Below are positions 23,123-31,924 of a stretch of 64,000 bases of DNA, piece after piece (position 1 is the stretch's first letter; each line of letters opens with the position of its first letter). Source of the stretch: CAWAYR01 sp050250955 (lineage in GTDB: Bacteria > Acidobacteriota > Vicinamibacteria > Vicinamibacterales > UBA2999); assembly GCA_050250955.1 (NCBI GenBank), contig JBFWNR010000003.1:664358-728357 (forward strand), given 5' to 3'. The notes below the pieces were generated by a model. The model was given only the letters and a program-made list of their open reading frames with translations, was not told where the DNA came from and ran no database searches. Position numbers and translations under genes: made by a program.

Positions 23123-24881
23123 GCGCGCCTCCCGGTACCGTCACCTCCACCCGGGCGCCGCTGCCGGGCGACGACTCCACGGCCAGGGCCGCGCCGATCA
23201 GCCGCGCCCGCTCCTTGATCACCGACGGGCCACAGTGGCGGTCGTCGAGCTCCTCGGCGCTCAGCCGGCCCTCGAACGCGAAGCCGCGCCCGTCGTCTTC
23301 CACGACCAGCTGGCACGACCGCGGCGCCGCCGCCAGCCGGACCAGCACCTGCCCAGCCCCGCTGTGCTTGCGCACGTTCATCAGCGCCTCCTGGGCGATG
23401 CGCACCAGCTCCAGCGCCTTGGGGGGCGGGATGGCGATGCTGCCCCCGGTGGCGACGAACCGGGCGCCGATGCCCGACTCGCGGTGGAAGCGCTCGACGA
23501 CGGTGGCGAGCACGTCGGGCAGCTGCTCGCTCGACTCGAGTTCGAGCGGGCGCAGTGCCTGCATCAGGTCGCGCAGCGCCTGCACTTCCCGGCGCACCAG
23601 CCGCTGCACTTCGGCGAGCTCGCCGCGCTGGCCCGCCGCGTCGCCCGGATCGCGGCGCATCGCCTCGAGCTTCATGTCGATGGCGAACAGCGACTGGATC
23701 GCGCCGTCGTGCAGCTCGCGCGCCACCCGGGCGCGCTCGGCGGCGCCGGCCCGGGCGCGCAGCCGGCGGGTCAGGAAGACGTTGGTCAGCGCCGGGGCGG
23801 TGTGCTCGGCGAGCGCCCGCAGGAAGTGGACGCGGCGTTCGAGACGCCGCTCGGGCGGTCCGAACAGGTAGGCGCGCGCGCGCCACTCGCCGTCGAAGGT
23901 CATGTTCACGGCGGTCACCGCGTCCCAGTGCGGGTCGGCCAGCAGCACGCGCGGCAGCGGCCACTCGTCACGGACCAGCCGCCACGCGCCCGGCTCGGCG
24001 CGGTGCACGACGGCCCCGGCAGCCGCGTCGGCGGGCCGCAGGGCGTACCAGCCGAGCCCGCCGTCCTCGAACAGCCACTGGCGGGCCAGGTCGGCGTCGA
24101 GTTCCTCGCGGCGGACGCGGGCGTCCTCGCCGCGGCCGTCGATCCGCCACAGCAGCGTGCGCCCGGTCGCACCGTCCTTGACGACGATCGCCACCGCCGG
24201 GACGGCGAAGGTGGCCGCCAGGCCCCGGCCGAACGTGGCCATGAAGCCGCCGAGCCCGAGGTTGACCGGCGGCTGGCGGGCGGTGGCGGCGATGGCCGCC
24301 AGCTCGGCGCGCGTGCTCTTCTCCTGCTCGGCCAGGTAGCCGAGCAGCCCGCCGGTCATCAGCAGGTAGCCGATGCGCAGGATGATGCTGTTGAGGTCGA
24401 AGCCCATCGTCTCGAACACCGTGCCCTGCCACGGGCCGGCGACGGCGATGGCCGACTCCACGAGGTAGACGGCGATGGTGCCCAGGGCGGTGCCCAGCGT
24501 GGCGCGGAAGCCCCAGCGGTAGGCACTGGCCAGCACCAGGAACAGGAAGAACATGAAGAACGGGCTCACCGGTCCCTGGCTGACGAAGGTGAGCGCCGAG
24601 GTCCACAGCACGTCGAGCCCGTGCAGGGCGTAGGTGTGGCGCGGCGTGATGCGCGTGGCGCGGTGGACGAGCACCCACACCACGAGGCTGTAGGCGGCGT
24701 AGCCCAGCAACACGCCGTAGGTCAGCTCGCGCAGCTGCGCCGGCTCGGTGGGATCGACGAAGATGGCGACCAGCGCCGTGACGGTGAGAAAGGCGCGGCT
24801 GACCGCCAGCACGCGCTCGAGGCGTTCCACCGGCACGTCGGTCGGCATCGGTCGGTCGCCGATGGCGTGCGAGCCCTGCAT
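23115..24881 (-). CDS. Membrane sensor histidine kinase, NarL-partner type (588 aa)
   Basis: About five membrane helices lie in the first ~190 residues, then a GAF-like region, then a HisKA_3 dimerisation domain with the phospho-acceptor His in RELHDGAIQSLF, and an HATPase_c domain (ALMNVRKHSGAG N-box, EDDGRGF G-box, SSPGSGARVEV). The reading frame opens at 24944, but that ATG lies inside the regulatory palindrome. The ATG at 24881, 10 nt after TAGACT (24897-24892), is preferred; ATG 24848 is a further option. It forms a two-component system with the overlapping regulator gene. Confidence 0.92.
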   Translation of the reverse strand: MQGSHAIGDRPMPTDVPVERLERVLAVSRAFLTVTALVAIFVDPTEPAQLRELTYGVLLGYAAYSLVVWVLVHRATRITPRHTYALHGLDVLWTSALTFVSQGPVSPFFMFFLFLVLASAYRWGFRATLGTALGTIAVYLVESAIAVAGPWQGTVFETMGFDLNSIILRIGYLLMTGGLLGYLAEQEKSTRAELAAIAATARQPPVNLGLGGFMATFGRGLAATFAVPAVAIVVKDGATGRTLLWRIDGRGEDARVRREELDADLARQWLFEDGGLGWYALRPADAAAGAVVHRAEPGAWRLVRDEWPLPRVLLADPHWDAVTAVNMTFDGEWRARAYLFGPPERRLERRVHFLRALAEHTAPALTNVFLTRRLRARAGAAERARVARELHDGAIQSLFAIDMKLEAMRRDPGDAAGQRGELAEVQRLVRREVQALRDLMQALRPLELESSEQLPDVLATVVERFHRESGIGARFVATGGSIAIPPPKALELVRIAQEALMNVRKHSGAGQVLVRLAAAPRSCQLVVEDDGRGFAFEGRLSAEELDDRHCGPSVIKERARLIGAALAVESSPGSGARVEVTVPGGAHA

Positions 24882-24927
24882 GGCGAGGCCCAGTCTATGC
24901 GAGCGTTCGGCGGGCATCTGGCGCGAG

Positions 24928-24943
24928 TGGCACGTTGGTGCCA
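24928..24943. promoter_or_regulatory. TGGCAC-N4-GTGCCA palindrome, copy 2 (upstream of the kinase-regulator operon)
   Basis: TGGCACGTTGGTGCCA, centred 41 nt upstream of the centre of the TAGACT -10 box of the sensor kinase gene. It suggests autoregulation of the two-component operon. Confidence 0.7.
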
Positions 24944-25094
24944 TGCCGATCGACCATCGGGCGATTCACGGCCGCACCGGAACCCGGTACCGTGATCGCG
25001 GATGGCGCCTCGCGCCTGGGGTCGCCGGCGCATGGCCGGTGCTGCGGGGTGTCATCCGCATCCCCCACCCGTCGCGGCAGCAGCCCGGCCGACG

Positions 25095-25925
25095 TCACCG
25101 GGCCTCGGGCTCTCCAGCCGCCGTGCTGCCGCACACCTCCCCGTGCCGGCCGGTCTCGGCCACGGCGACCAGCAGCTCGCGGATGCGGACGTCGTGGGCC
25201 AGCCGGTGGTGCTGGCGGTAGAGGAGCGGCTGGATCAGGTTCCAGTTCCAGCCGAACCGCGGCGTCTCCGGCGTGAGGCGGTAATTGCCCAGCAGAGTGG
25301 TCGTGGCCGGTGACTCGGCGATGAGCTCGCGCTTGCCGCGCAGCGGCAGCCCGCGCAGCAGGCCGGTGCGCTGGTAGAAGTTGACGGCCTGCCGGACATT
25401 GGCCGGCACGCGCGGGTTGCGCCAGCCGAAGGCGTCGATGTAGACGGCCAGGTCCACGGCGACGCCGGCGCCGGCGAGCGCCCGCGCGAAGCGCCCGATG
25501 GACCCGGCTCCCAGGCTGTGCCCGTAAGCGACGACCAGCGGCCGCGCGCGGCCGGTGCGGGCGGCGGCAGCCGACACGTCGCGCACCGCGTCCGCCCATT
25601 CGGCGTTGTTGTAGAGCCGCACCGTGACGTGGTCGCGGTCGGTCGCGGCGGCGACGGCCTGCCCGGCGCGCACGACGCCCGAGCGGCGGCTGTCGCGGCG
25701 CTCGCGGCCGCCGGTGAAGCCGACGACGACGACCGGCGCCGGCGAGGGCGAGGCCGGCGCGGCCACCGGGTCGCGCTCCGGTTCGCAGCGCAACCCGGCG
25801 ACCCAGCGGGTGGCGTCGCCGGGCCAGCCGCGGCGGGAGATGGCGTGCGTGTCGGCGGCCGCCGGTCGAGGACCGATCGCCACCGTCGCGACCAGGACGC
25901 CGACACACAGGACCTCGACACGCAC
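25095..25925 (-). CDS. Secreted lipase-like alpha/beta hydrolase (276 aa)
   Basis: A signal peptide (VEVLCVGVLVATVAIGPRPAAA) precedes an alpha/beta-hydrolase domain with the nucleophile elbow VAYGHSLGAGSIGRFA, where GHSLG resembles class 3 lipases. Downstream VDLAVYIDAFGW could hold the acid Asp, and the region LLYRQHHRLAHD the His. Lipid or peptide substrates are equally possible. The GTG at 25925 follows a TAAGCT -10 box (25937-25932) by only 6 nt, indicating a leaderless message. Copy 3 of the TGGCAC palindrome lies upstream, so it is probably controlled by the adjacent two-component system. Confidence 0.75.
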   Translation of the reverse strand: MRVEVLCVGVLVATVAIGPRPAAADTHAISRRGWPGDATRWVAGLRCEPERDPVAAPASPSPAPVVVVGFTGGRERRDSRRSGVVRAGQAVAAATDRDHVTVRLYNNAEWADAVRDVSAAAARTGRARPLVVAYGHSLGAGSIGRFARALAGAGVAVDLAVYIDAFGWRNPRVPANVRQAVNFYQRTGLLRGLPLRGKRELIAESPATTTLLGNYRLTPETPRFGWNWNLIQPLLYRQHHRLAHDVRIRELLVAVAETGRHGEVCGSTAAGEPEAR

Positions 25926-25931
25926 GACCCG

Positions 25932-25961
25932 AGCTTAGACAGCGGCCCGCGCCGGTGAGAA
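25932..25961 (-). promoter_or_regulatory. Promoter of the lipase-like gene (leaderless)
   Basis: On the minus strand TTCTCA (25961-25956) and TAAGCT (25937-25932) are 18 nt apart. The expected transcription start coincides with the GTG start codon at 25925. Confidence 0.6.
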
Positions 25962-25982
25962 TCGCCTGAACGGCTGGCCGGG

Positions 25983-25998
25983 TGGCACTTCGGTGCCA
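25983..25998. promoter_or_regulatory. TGGCAC-N4-GTGCCA palindrome, copy 3 (upstream of the lipase-like gene)
   Basis: TGGCACTTCGGTGCCA, with symmetry extending to 9-bp arms (GGGTGGCAC/GTGCCACCC). Its centre is 56 nt from the centre of the -10 box, close to the spacing seen at pal. Confidence 0.7.
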
Positions 25999-26096
25999 CC
26001 CGACCGCGGTGTCACGAGCACCCGGGGAGACCGGCTTGTCCATCCGCGGGCGCACCCGCTCCCGGCTGCTGCATTCCCGGCTAAGATGACGCCCTC

Positions 26097-27287
26097 ATGC
26101 ACCGACGGACGCTCCTGACGACCGGCGGCGCCGCCCTGCTCGGCGTCGGCCTGGGCGCCTGCCGGCCGGCCCGGCCGCCACAGGTAGCGCCGGCGCGGCC
26201 GCTGCGGCCGCGGCTGCAGCTCGCCGTGCCGCGCATCTCTGCCGAGCGCGTCATCCGCACCACCGTCGGCCTGCGCCCCCACCGCGACGGCGGCTTCGTG
26301 CTGCGCGCCGACAAGCTCGACGACAAGACGCTCATCCACAACTACGGCCACGGCGGGGCCGGGATGTCGCTGGCGTGGGGCTGCGGGACGCTGGTGGCCG
26401 ATCTCGCCCAGCCGGCCGGAGTGCGGCGGGCGGCCGTCATCGGCTGCGGGTCGCCCGGCCTGTGCACGGCGCGCCAGCTGCAGCGACGCGGCTACGCGGT
26501 GACCATCTACGCCGCCACGGTGCCGCCCGACACCACCTCGAACATGAGCTGGGCCGGCTACACGCCGACGACCGCGCTCATCGAACCGGGGCGGCGCACG
26601 CCGGCGTGGGACGCGCAGTTCCGCACCGCCGCCGAGGTGTCGTTCCGTCAGCTGCAGGTGATGGTCGGGCCGCGTTACGGCGTCTACTGGATCGACAGCT
26701 ACAACGCCACCGACGATCTGACGCCGCGGCGGGGCGGCACCGCCGCCGCCGAGGACGACCTGGTGCCCGACGCGCTGCGGCCCGGCCGCGGCCGCGACGT
26801 GCTCGAGCCGGGCGAACATCCGTTCCCGACCCGCTACGCCATCCGCCAACAGAATCTGGCCATCGAGCCCAACACCTACCTGGACGCCCTGGTGGACGAC
26901 TTCCTTGCCGCCGCCGGCCGGATCGTCATCCGCAGGTTCGACTCGCCGCGCGACCTGGCCGCGCTCGCCGAGCCGGTCGTCGTCAACTGCACCGGCCTGG
27001 GCTCGTTCTCGCTCTTCGACGACAAGGCGCTGGTGCCGATCAAGGGCCAGCTCACCCACGTCGTGCCGCAGCCGGAGGTGAACTACCGCGTCGGCGCCCG
27101 CATGCCCGATGGCGCCAATGCCGGCATCAACCCGCGCAGTGACGGGCTGATCGTCGGCAACTCGCAGGAAGTCGGCGTGTGGTCGCTCGAACCCAATCCC
27201 GAGATCCTGGCCCGCAACCTGGCGGCGGCGCAGACGTTCTTCGCCGGCATGAGGGGTCAGACCCCATTCCAGGCCCGCCCAGAATAG
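26097..27287 (+). CDS. Exported FAD-dependent oxidoreductase, D-amino-acid-oxidase-like (396 aa)
   Basis: The N-terminus has a lipoprotein- or Tat-like leader (HRRTLLTTGGAALLGVGLGAC). The FAD motif AAVIGCGSPGLCTARQLQRRGYAVTIY starts near residue 115. VNCTGLGSFSLFDD and LVPIKGQLTHVVPQ match the DAO-family C-terminal core. It should oxidise an amine or amino acid. TAAGAT (26082-26087) ends 9 nt before the ATG. The last ~12 residues (MRGQTPFQARPE) and the TAG stop are encoded by an inserted GGGGTCAGACCCC repeat, so the original C-terminus was probably different. Confidence 0.86.
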   Translation: MHRRTLLTTGGAALLGVGLGACRPARPPQVAPARPLRPRLQLAVPRISAERVIRTTVGLRPHRDGGFVLRADKLDDKTLIHNYGHGGAGMSLAWGCGTLVADLAQPAGVRRAAVIGCGSPGLCTARQLQRRGYAVTIYAATVPPDTTSNMSWAGYTPTTALIEPGRRTPAWDAQFRTAAEVSFRQLQVMVGPRYGVYWIDSYNATDDLTPRRGGTAAAEDDLVPDALRPGRGRDVLEPGEHPFPTRYAIRQQNLAIEPNTYLDALVDDFLAAAGRIVIRRFDSPRDLAALAEPVVVNCTGLGSFSLFDDKALVPIKGQLTHVVPQPEVNYRVGARMPDGANAGINPRSDGLIVGNSQEVGVWSLEPNPEILARNLAAAQTFFAGMRGQTPFQARPE

Positions 27288-27300
27288 GGGTCAGACCCCT
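27252..27300. repeat. Paired GGGGTCAGACCCC element 1
   Basis: AGGGGTCAGACCCC (27252-27265) and AGGGGTCAGACCCCT (27286-27300) are in the same orientation, 20 nt apart; the spacer begins ATTCCAGG and ends CCAGAAT. It overlaps the 3' end of the oxidoreductase gene and provides its TAG stop. Confidence 0.9.
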
Positions 27301-27387
27301 CTCGGGGCCCGGCCTGACTACGTGCAGATTCTGCACCCTGGCCGTATGATGCGGGCGACGTCGGACGCCGGCCAGAAGAGAGGTCCC

Positions 27388-28314
27388 ATGGACATGCGTG
27401 CACACGACCGTCGCGTCTTTCTCAAGTCGCTCGGCGTGCTCTCGGTGGGCGCGGCGCTCGGCGCCACCGCCCGCCCCGGCTACGACCCCGACGCCAGCTT
27501 CGACCTCGTCGTCACCGAGGTGGAGATGCGCCGCAACCAGGCCGGCCGGATGCTCATGGCCCGCATCTATCGCCCGGCTGGCCCCGGCCCGTTCCCGGTG
27601 ATGCTCGACCTGCACGGCGGGGCCTGGAACGCCAAGGACCGCTTCGCCGAGGAGCCGATGGATCGCGCCATCGCGCAAAGCGGCGTGCTCGTGGTGGCCA
27701 TCGACCTCACCCTGGCGCCCGAGGCGCCGTATCCCGCCAACGTGCAGGACGCCAACTACGGCGTGCGCTGGCTGAAGTGGAAGGCGCCGATGTGGGGCGG
27801 CGACCCGTCGAAGGTCGGCATCTACGGCAGTTCGAGCGGCGGCCACGTGGCGGAGCTCCTCAGCATGCGGCCGCGCGACGCCCGCTACAACGCCATCCCG
27901 CTGCCCGAGGCGCCGGGCCTCGACGCCACGGTGGCCTACGTGGCGACGCGCTCGCCGATCAGCGACCCGTTCGCGCGCTTCAAGAACGCCGAGGCGCACA
28001 AGCGGACCGAGATGATGCAGAACCACCACGTCTACTTCACGCCGTGGGAGACCATCTTCGAGTCGAACCCGCAGCAGATCCTCGAACGCAAGGAGCCGGT
28101 GGCGCTGGGGCCGCTGCTCATCATGCAGGGCGGGCTCGACGACAACGTCCTGCCCGAGGTGCAGGAGAAGTTCGCAAAGACCTATCGCGCCGCCGGCGGC
28201 GCCTGCGACTACCACCTGTTCGAGGGTGCCGAGCACCAGTGGGTGGCGCACGAAGGCCCGGCCACCGACCGGGCCCGTCGGCTGGTGAAGCAGTTCATCG
28301 CCAGGCACGCGTGA
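27388..28314 (+). CDS. Exported alpha/beta-hydrolase, HSL/acetyl-esterase type (308 aa)
   Basis: A Tat-like leader (DRRVFLKSLGVLSVGAALGATA) precedes a hormone-sensitive-lipase-type domain: oxyanion HGG in LDLHGGAWNAKD, nucleophile Ser in IYGSSSGGHVAEL, acid Asp in MQGGLDDNVLP and His in FEGAEHQW. It should cleave small carboxylic esters. GAGAGG lies about 7 nt before the ATG. A TATGAT box near 27346 may be the promoter. Its TGA overlaps the ATG of the metallo-beta-lactamase gene by one base, so the two are translated together. Confidence 0.9.
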   Translation: MDMRAHDRRVFLKSLGVLSVGAALGATARPGYDPDASFDLVVTEVEMRRNQAGRMLMARIYRPAGPGPFPVMLDLHGGAWNAKDRFAEEPMDRAIAQSGVLVVAIDLTLAPEAPYPANVQDANYGVRWLKWKAPMWGGDPSKVGIYGSSSGGHVAELLSMRPRDARYNAIPLPEAPGLDATVAYVATRSPISDPFARFKNAEAHKRTEMMQNHHVYFTPWETIFESNPQQILERKEPVALGPLLIMQGGLDDNVLPEVQEKFAKTYRAAGGACDYHLFEGAEHQWVAHEGPATDRARRLVKQFIARHA

Positions 28315-29267
28315 TGGCGGCCGCCTCGCACGCCCGAACGCTCGCCGGTGTGGCGGCCACGGTGCTGGTCTGCCTGGGGGCTCCGCATCCCGCGCCGGCA
28401 CAGGTGTCGGCGCCGGAACCGCCCGGCGGCTGGCCGACCGTCACCGTGCACGGCGAGACCTGGACGCAGGCCACGCTGCTGCAGCGCAACCTCGGCGGCC
28501 GCGACGACCAGACCACGGCGTTCCCGCCGCACCGCATCGTCGGCAACGTCTACTACGTGGGCACCAACAGCCTGGCGACGTTCCTCATCGCCACGCCCGA
28601 GGGCCACATCCTGATCAACAGTTCCTACGAGCGCAACGTCCCCGTGATCCAGAAGTCGGTGGAAGCGCTCGGCTTCACGTTCGCCGACATCGAGATCCTC
28701 CTCGGCAGCCACGCCCACGGCGACCACATGGAAGGGGACGCGGCGGTGAAGGCGTTGTCGGGCGCGCAGGTGGTGGCGATGGCCGAGGACGTGCCGGCGC
28801 TGGAGCGCATGCGGCCGGGCGGCAAGCCGCACCCGATCGATCGCGTGATTCACGACGGCGACACGGTGACGCTGGGCACGACCACCCTCACCGCGCACCT
28901 CACGCCCGGCCACTCGCGCGGCTGCACCACGTGGACGCTGCAGGTGGAGGAGGGCGGCCGCAGGCTCGACGTGGCCATCGTCGGCAGCCTGGGTGTCAAC
29001 CCCGGCTTCCAGCTGGTCGGGAACGCCGAGGTGCCGGGCATCGCCGACGAGTTCCGCCGCGCCTTCACGACGTCGCGGGCGTTGAAGGTGGACGTGCCGC
29101 TGGCGTCGCATCCGGCGATGTACCGCATGGCCGAGAAGCACGCGAAGCTGGCCCAGGGCGGCGCCAACCCGTTCGTCGATCCCGAGGGCTACCGCCGCGA
29201 GCTCGACCTCACCGAGGCGATGTTCCAGGCGGTGCTGGCCGCGCAGCGGAAGCTCAGCGGCAAGTGA
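28314..29267 (+). CDS. Subclass B3-type metallo-beta-lactamase fold hydrolase, secreted (317 aa)
   Basis: A Sec signal (LAGVAATVLVCLGAPHPAPA) precedes an MBL domain with GSHAHGDHMEGD (H-x-H-x-D-H), HLTPGHSRGCTTW (third His) and PLASHPAMYRMAEKH (final His). This is the ligand set of subclass B3 enzymes (two zincs: three His, and Asp/His/His). Residues NVYYVGTNSLATFLIATPEGHILIN also fit B3. The family includes true beta-lactamases and unrelated lactonases; activity on antibiotics is unproven. It is coupled to the upstream esterase gene, which suggests joint action on a compound rather than resistance alone. Confidence 0.88.
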   Translation: MAAASHARTLAGVAATVLVCLGAPHPAPAQVSAPEPPGGWPTVTVHGETWTQATLLQRNLGGRDDQTTAFPPHRIVGNVYYVGTNSLATFLIATPEGHILINSSYERNVPVIQKSVEALGFTFADIEILLGSHAHGDHMEGDAAVKALSGAQVVAMAEDVPALERMRPGGKPHPIDRVIHDGDTVTLGTTTLTAHLTPGHSRGCTTWTLQVEEGGRRLDVAIVGSLGVNPGFQLVGNAEVPGIADEFRRAFTTSRALKVDVPLASHPAMYRMAEKHAKLAQGGANPFVDPEGYRRELDLTEAMFQAVLAAQRKLSGK

Positions 29268-29295
29268 TTCGCGGCGCCGCCTGTACAATCGGCGG

Positions 29296-29651
<356 letters not shown>

Positions 29652-29655
<4 letters not shown>

Positions 29656-30683
29656 CGCCGCTTGCCGCCCTGCTCGACGGGCCGGCACCGGTGCTGGCGC
29701 TGGCGCCGATGCAGGAGGTGACCGACGGGAAGTTCTGGACGCTCGTCCACCGCTACGGCGGCGCCGACGTCTACTGGACCGAGTACTTCCGCGTGCAGGC
29801 GGCGTCCACGCCCGAACGCCGCATCCTCGACGCCATCACCGGCAACACCACCGGCCGGCCGGTCGTCGCGCAGCTCATCGGCAACGACATCCCCGGGCTG
29901 GTCCGCACCGCGCAGGTGCTGCAGCGCTATCCCGTGGCGGCGATCGACCTGAACCTGGGCTGCCCGGCGCCGATCGTCTACCGCAAGTGCGCCGGCGGCG
30001 GGCTGCTGCGCGAGCCCGAGCGGATCGACGCCATCCTCGGGGCGCTGCGCGATGCCGTCCGCATCCCGTTCACGGTGAAGACGCGCGTCGGCTTCGCCTC
30101 GGCTGAGGAGTTCGACCGGCTGCTGCCGATCTTCGCGCGCCACTCGCTCGACGCGTTGACGGTGCACGCGCGGACCGTCGCGCAGCTCTACCGCCTGCCG
30201 GTGCGCTACGACCGCATCCGCCAGGCGGTGGCGGCGATGCCGTGTCCGGTCCTCGCCAATGGCCACGTCTACTCCGCGGCGCAGGCGCAGGAGGTGCTGG
30301 CGGCCACCGGCGCCCGCGGGCTGATGATCGGCCGGGCGGCGATTCGCAGTCCGTGGCTGTTCGCGCAGATTCGCCAACGGCTCGCCGGCGAGCCGGTGCG
30401 CATGCCCACCGGCCGCGACGTGCTCGGCTACGTGCGCGCGCTGTGGGCGTCGGAGGCGGACCCCGCCAGGCCCGAGCAGTCGCAGTGCGACCGCATGAAG
30501 AAGTTCGTCAACTATCTGGGCGAGGGCGTCCCGGGGCCGTTCCTCCACGACATCCGCCGCGCCCGGACGGCGGCGGAGTTCCATCGCATCGCCGAAGCGT
30601 GCCTGGACCACGACGAGCCGATGGCGCTGCTGCCGGCCGGCGAGGCCGTCGCAGTTCCTGCGACTACTCTGGCCCTGCCCTGA
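29652..30683 (+). CDS. tRNA-dihydrouridine synthase family protein (343 aa)
   Basis: A TIM-barrel flavoenzyme: LALAPMQEVTDGKFW start motif, DLNLGCPAPIVYRKCAGGGLL with the catalytic Cys, TVKTRVGF, LTVHARTVAQLYR and LMIGRAAIRSPWLF phosphate loop. It reduces uridine in tRNA D-loops using FMN and NAD(P)H. The sequence RKCAGGGL is closer to DusC/Dus1-like proteins than DusA. The GTG start overlaps the ferredoxin stop (GTGA). The TGA stop is followed one base later by a GGGGTCTGACCCC element. Confidence 0.92.
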
Positions 30684-30684
30684 C

Positions 30685-30733
30685 AGGGGTCTGACCCCTA
30701 TTCAAGCCAGGTCCAGAAAGGGGTCTGACCCCT
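30685..30733. repeat. Paired GGGGTCTGACCCC element 2
   Basis: AGGGGTCTGACCCCT occurs at 30685-30699 and again at 30719-30733 in the same orientation, 19 nt apart. It separates the convergent dus and epimerase genes and supplies part of the epimerase stop codon. Confidence 0.9.
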
Positions 30734-31835
30734 AGAAGCCGGTGGGGCGGATCCAGAAGCTCTCGCGCCAGGTCTCGCCCGGCGCGACGGTCTGCAGCTC
30801 CTTGTAGACGCCCTTGTGCGCCAGGTTGAGCGCGTTGCCGATGCCCACCATCGGTTCGATGCAGATGAAGTTGCGCTCGGCCGGCGGCGAGTCGCCCTGG
30901 CCGCCCTTGCCCTTGCCGGTCGGGTTGGGCGCCCACACCACCACCGACCGATAGCGCGGGCCGAGCACCACGTCGAGGCGCTGCTGCTTCCCCCACACGG
31001 TGGTCGTCGAGCGGCCGTCGGCGTCGCGGACGAGATCGCTGAACACCTCGTCGAGACTGTAGTCGCGCAGTGTGTCGCGCGGACCAGGCAGCAGCACGCT
31101 GGTCGGCTCGGTCTGCCCGGTGGGGAGCTTGCGGCCGTCGAGCTGCCAGCGCGTGCGCGCGCCCACCGCCACCTGCCACTCGTCGCGCGGCGAGTCGGTG
31201 AGCTGGAAATACGGGTGATAGCCGATCGACAGCGGCATCGGCTCGGCGCTCAGGTTCTCGACGGCAGTGGCCACCTCCAGCACGCCGCCGGCGAGACGGT
31301 AGGTGATCTCGACGACGTGCGCGTACGGCCACTGCCGCATCCACTCCGGGTGGCGGTAGACCTCGAGGCGGCTGGTGACCCACGCGGCGTCGCCACCGGC
31401 CGCGACCGCCGTCACCCGCCAGCGATCGGTGGCGGTGAGGAAGCCGTGGATCGGCACCTCGCCGCGCACGTTGCCGAGCGTCATGTCGAAGGGATGGCGC
31501 CTGCCGTTGGCGTAGAAGGCCTGCTCGTCGAGCCGGCCGATCCACGGGCCCATGAACGGGATCCCGGTCTGGCCGGGCTGGGCGCGGAACTCCGCCAGCG
31601 ACGCGCGCTGGTAGCGCAGCACGTCGTGGCCCTTCACGCGCATCCCGATGGCGATGTTGCCGACCGACGGCACCACCGTGACCACGGTGTCGGTCTGGCG
31701 ATCGCTCAGCACCACCGTCTCGCCGTCGCGCGCGGCGGTGTAGCGCTGGGCAGCGGCCGGTGCGGCCAGCGCGAGGGCGGCCAGCCCGGCCAGGACGGCC
31801 GTCACGACGCGGCGGCGAGCGAGAGGGACAGGCAT
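30732..31835 (-). CDS. Exported aldose 1-epimerase family protein (367 aa)
   Basis: A Sec signal (RRRVVTAVLAGLAALALAAPAAAQ) precedes a galactose-mutarotase fold: GIPFMGPWIGRLDEQAFYANG (conserved N/GRL region), VPIHGFL with the catalytic His, SIGYHPYFQL with the second His, and FICIEPMVG with the catalytic Glu. It should interconvert alpha and beta aldoses outside the cytoplasm. TATCGT (31847-31842) ends 6 nt before the ATG. The TAG stop is formed at the edge of a repeat element. It is divergent from the soluble glucose dehydrogenase gene, whose beta-anomer preference gives a functional link. Confidence 0.9.
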   Translation of the reverse strand: MPVPLARRRVVTAVLAGLAALALAAPAAAQRYTAARDGETVVLSDRQTDTVVTVVPSVGNIAIGMRVKGHDVLRYQRASLAEFRAQPGQTGIPFMGPWIGRLDEQAFYANGRRHPFDMTLGNVRGEVPIHGFLTATDRWRVTAVAAGGDAAWVTSRLEVYRHPEWMRQWPYAHVVEITYRLAGGVLEVATAVENLSAEPMPLSIGYHPYFQLTDSPRDEWQVAVGARTRWQLDGRKLPTGQTEPTSVLLPGPRDTLRDYSLDEVFSDLVRDADGRSTTTVWGKQQRLDVVLGPRYRSVVVWAPNPTGKGKGGQGDSPPAERNFICIEPMVGIGNALNLAHKGVYKELQTVAPGETWRESFWIRPTGF

Positions 31836-31872
31836 GGCCAGACGATACGCCGGCCCGGCGGCGGCGCGGGCA

Positions 31873-31878
31873 TATAAT
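31873..31878 (+). promoter_or_regulatory. Perfect TATAAT -10 box of the glucose-dehydrogenase gene
   Basis: TATAAT lies 46 nt before the start codon. No convincing -35 is seen at 16-18 nt. The leader contains GGAGGATCGCG just before the ATG. Confidence 0.5.
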
Positions 31879-31924
31879 CCGCCGACCCGCACCGGGATCT
31901 GGGCCGGCGCCTCGGAGGATCGCG

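Noticed and set aside
24882..24944. Sensor kinase start at 24944
   Set aside because: That ATG is part of the TGGCAC palindrome and lies upstream of the likely -10 box, so it would be outside the transcript.
30685..30733. GGGGTCTGACCCC pair as a bidirectional terminator between convergent genes
   Set aside because: The palindromes are short, lack U-tracts, and the same element occurs elsewhere overlapping a coding end and in a divergent promoter region, so a mobile-repeat explanation fits better.
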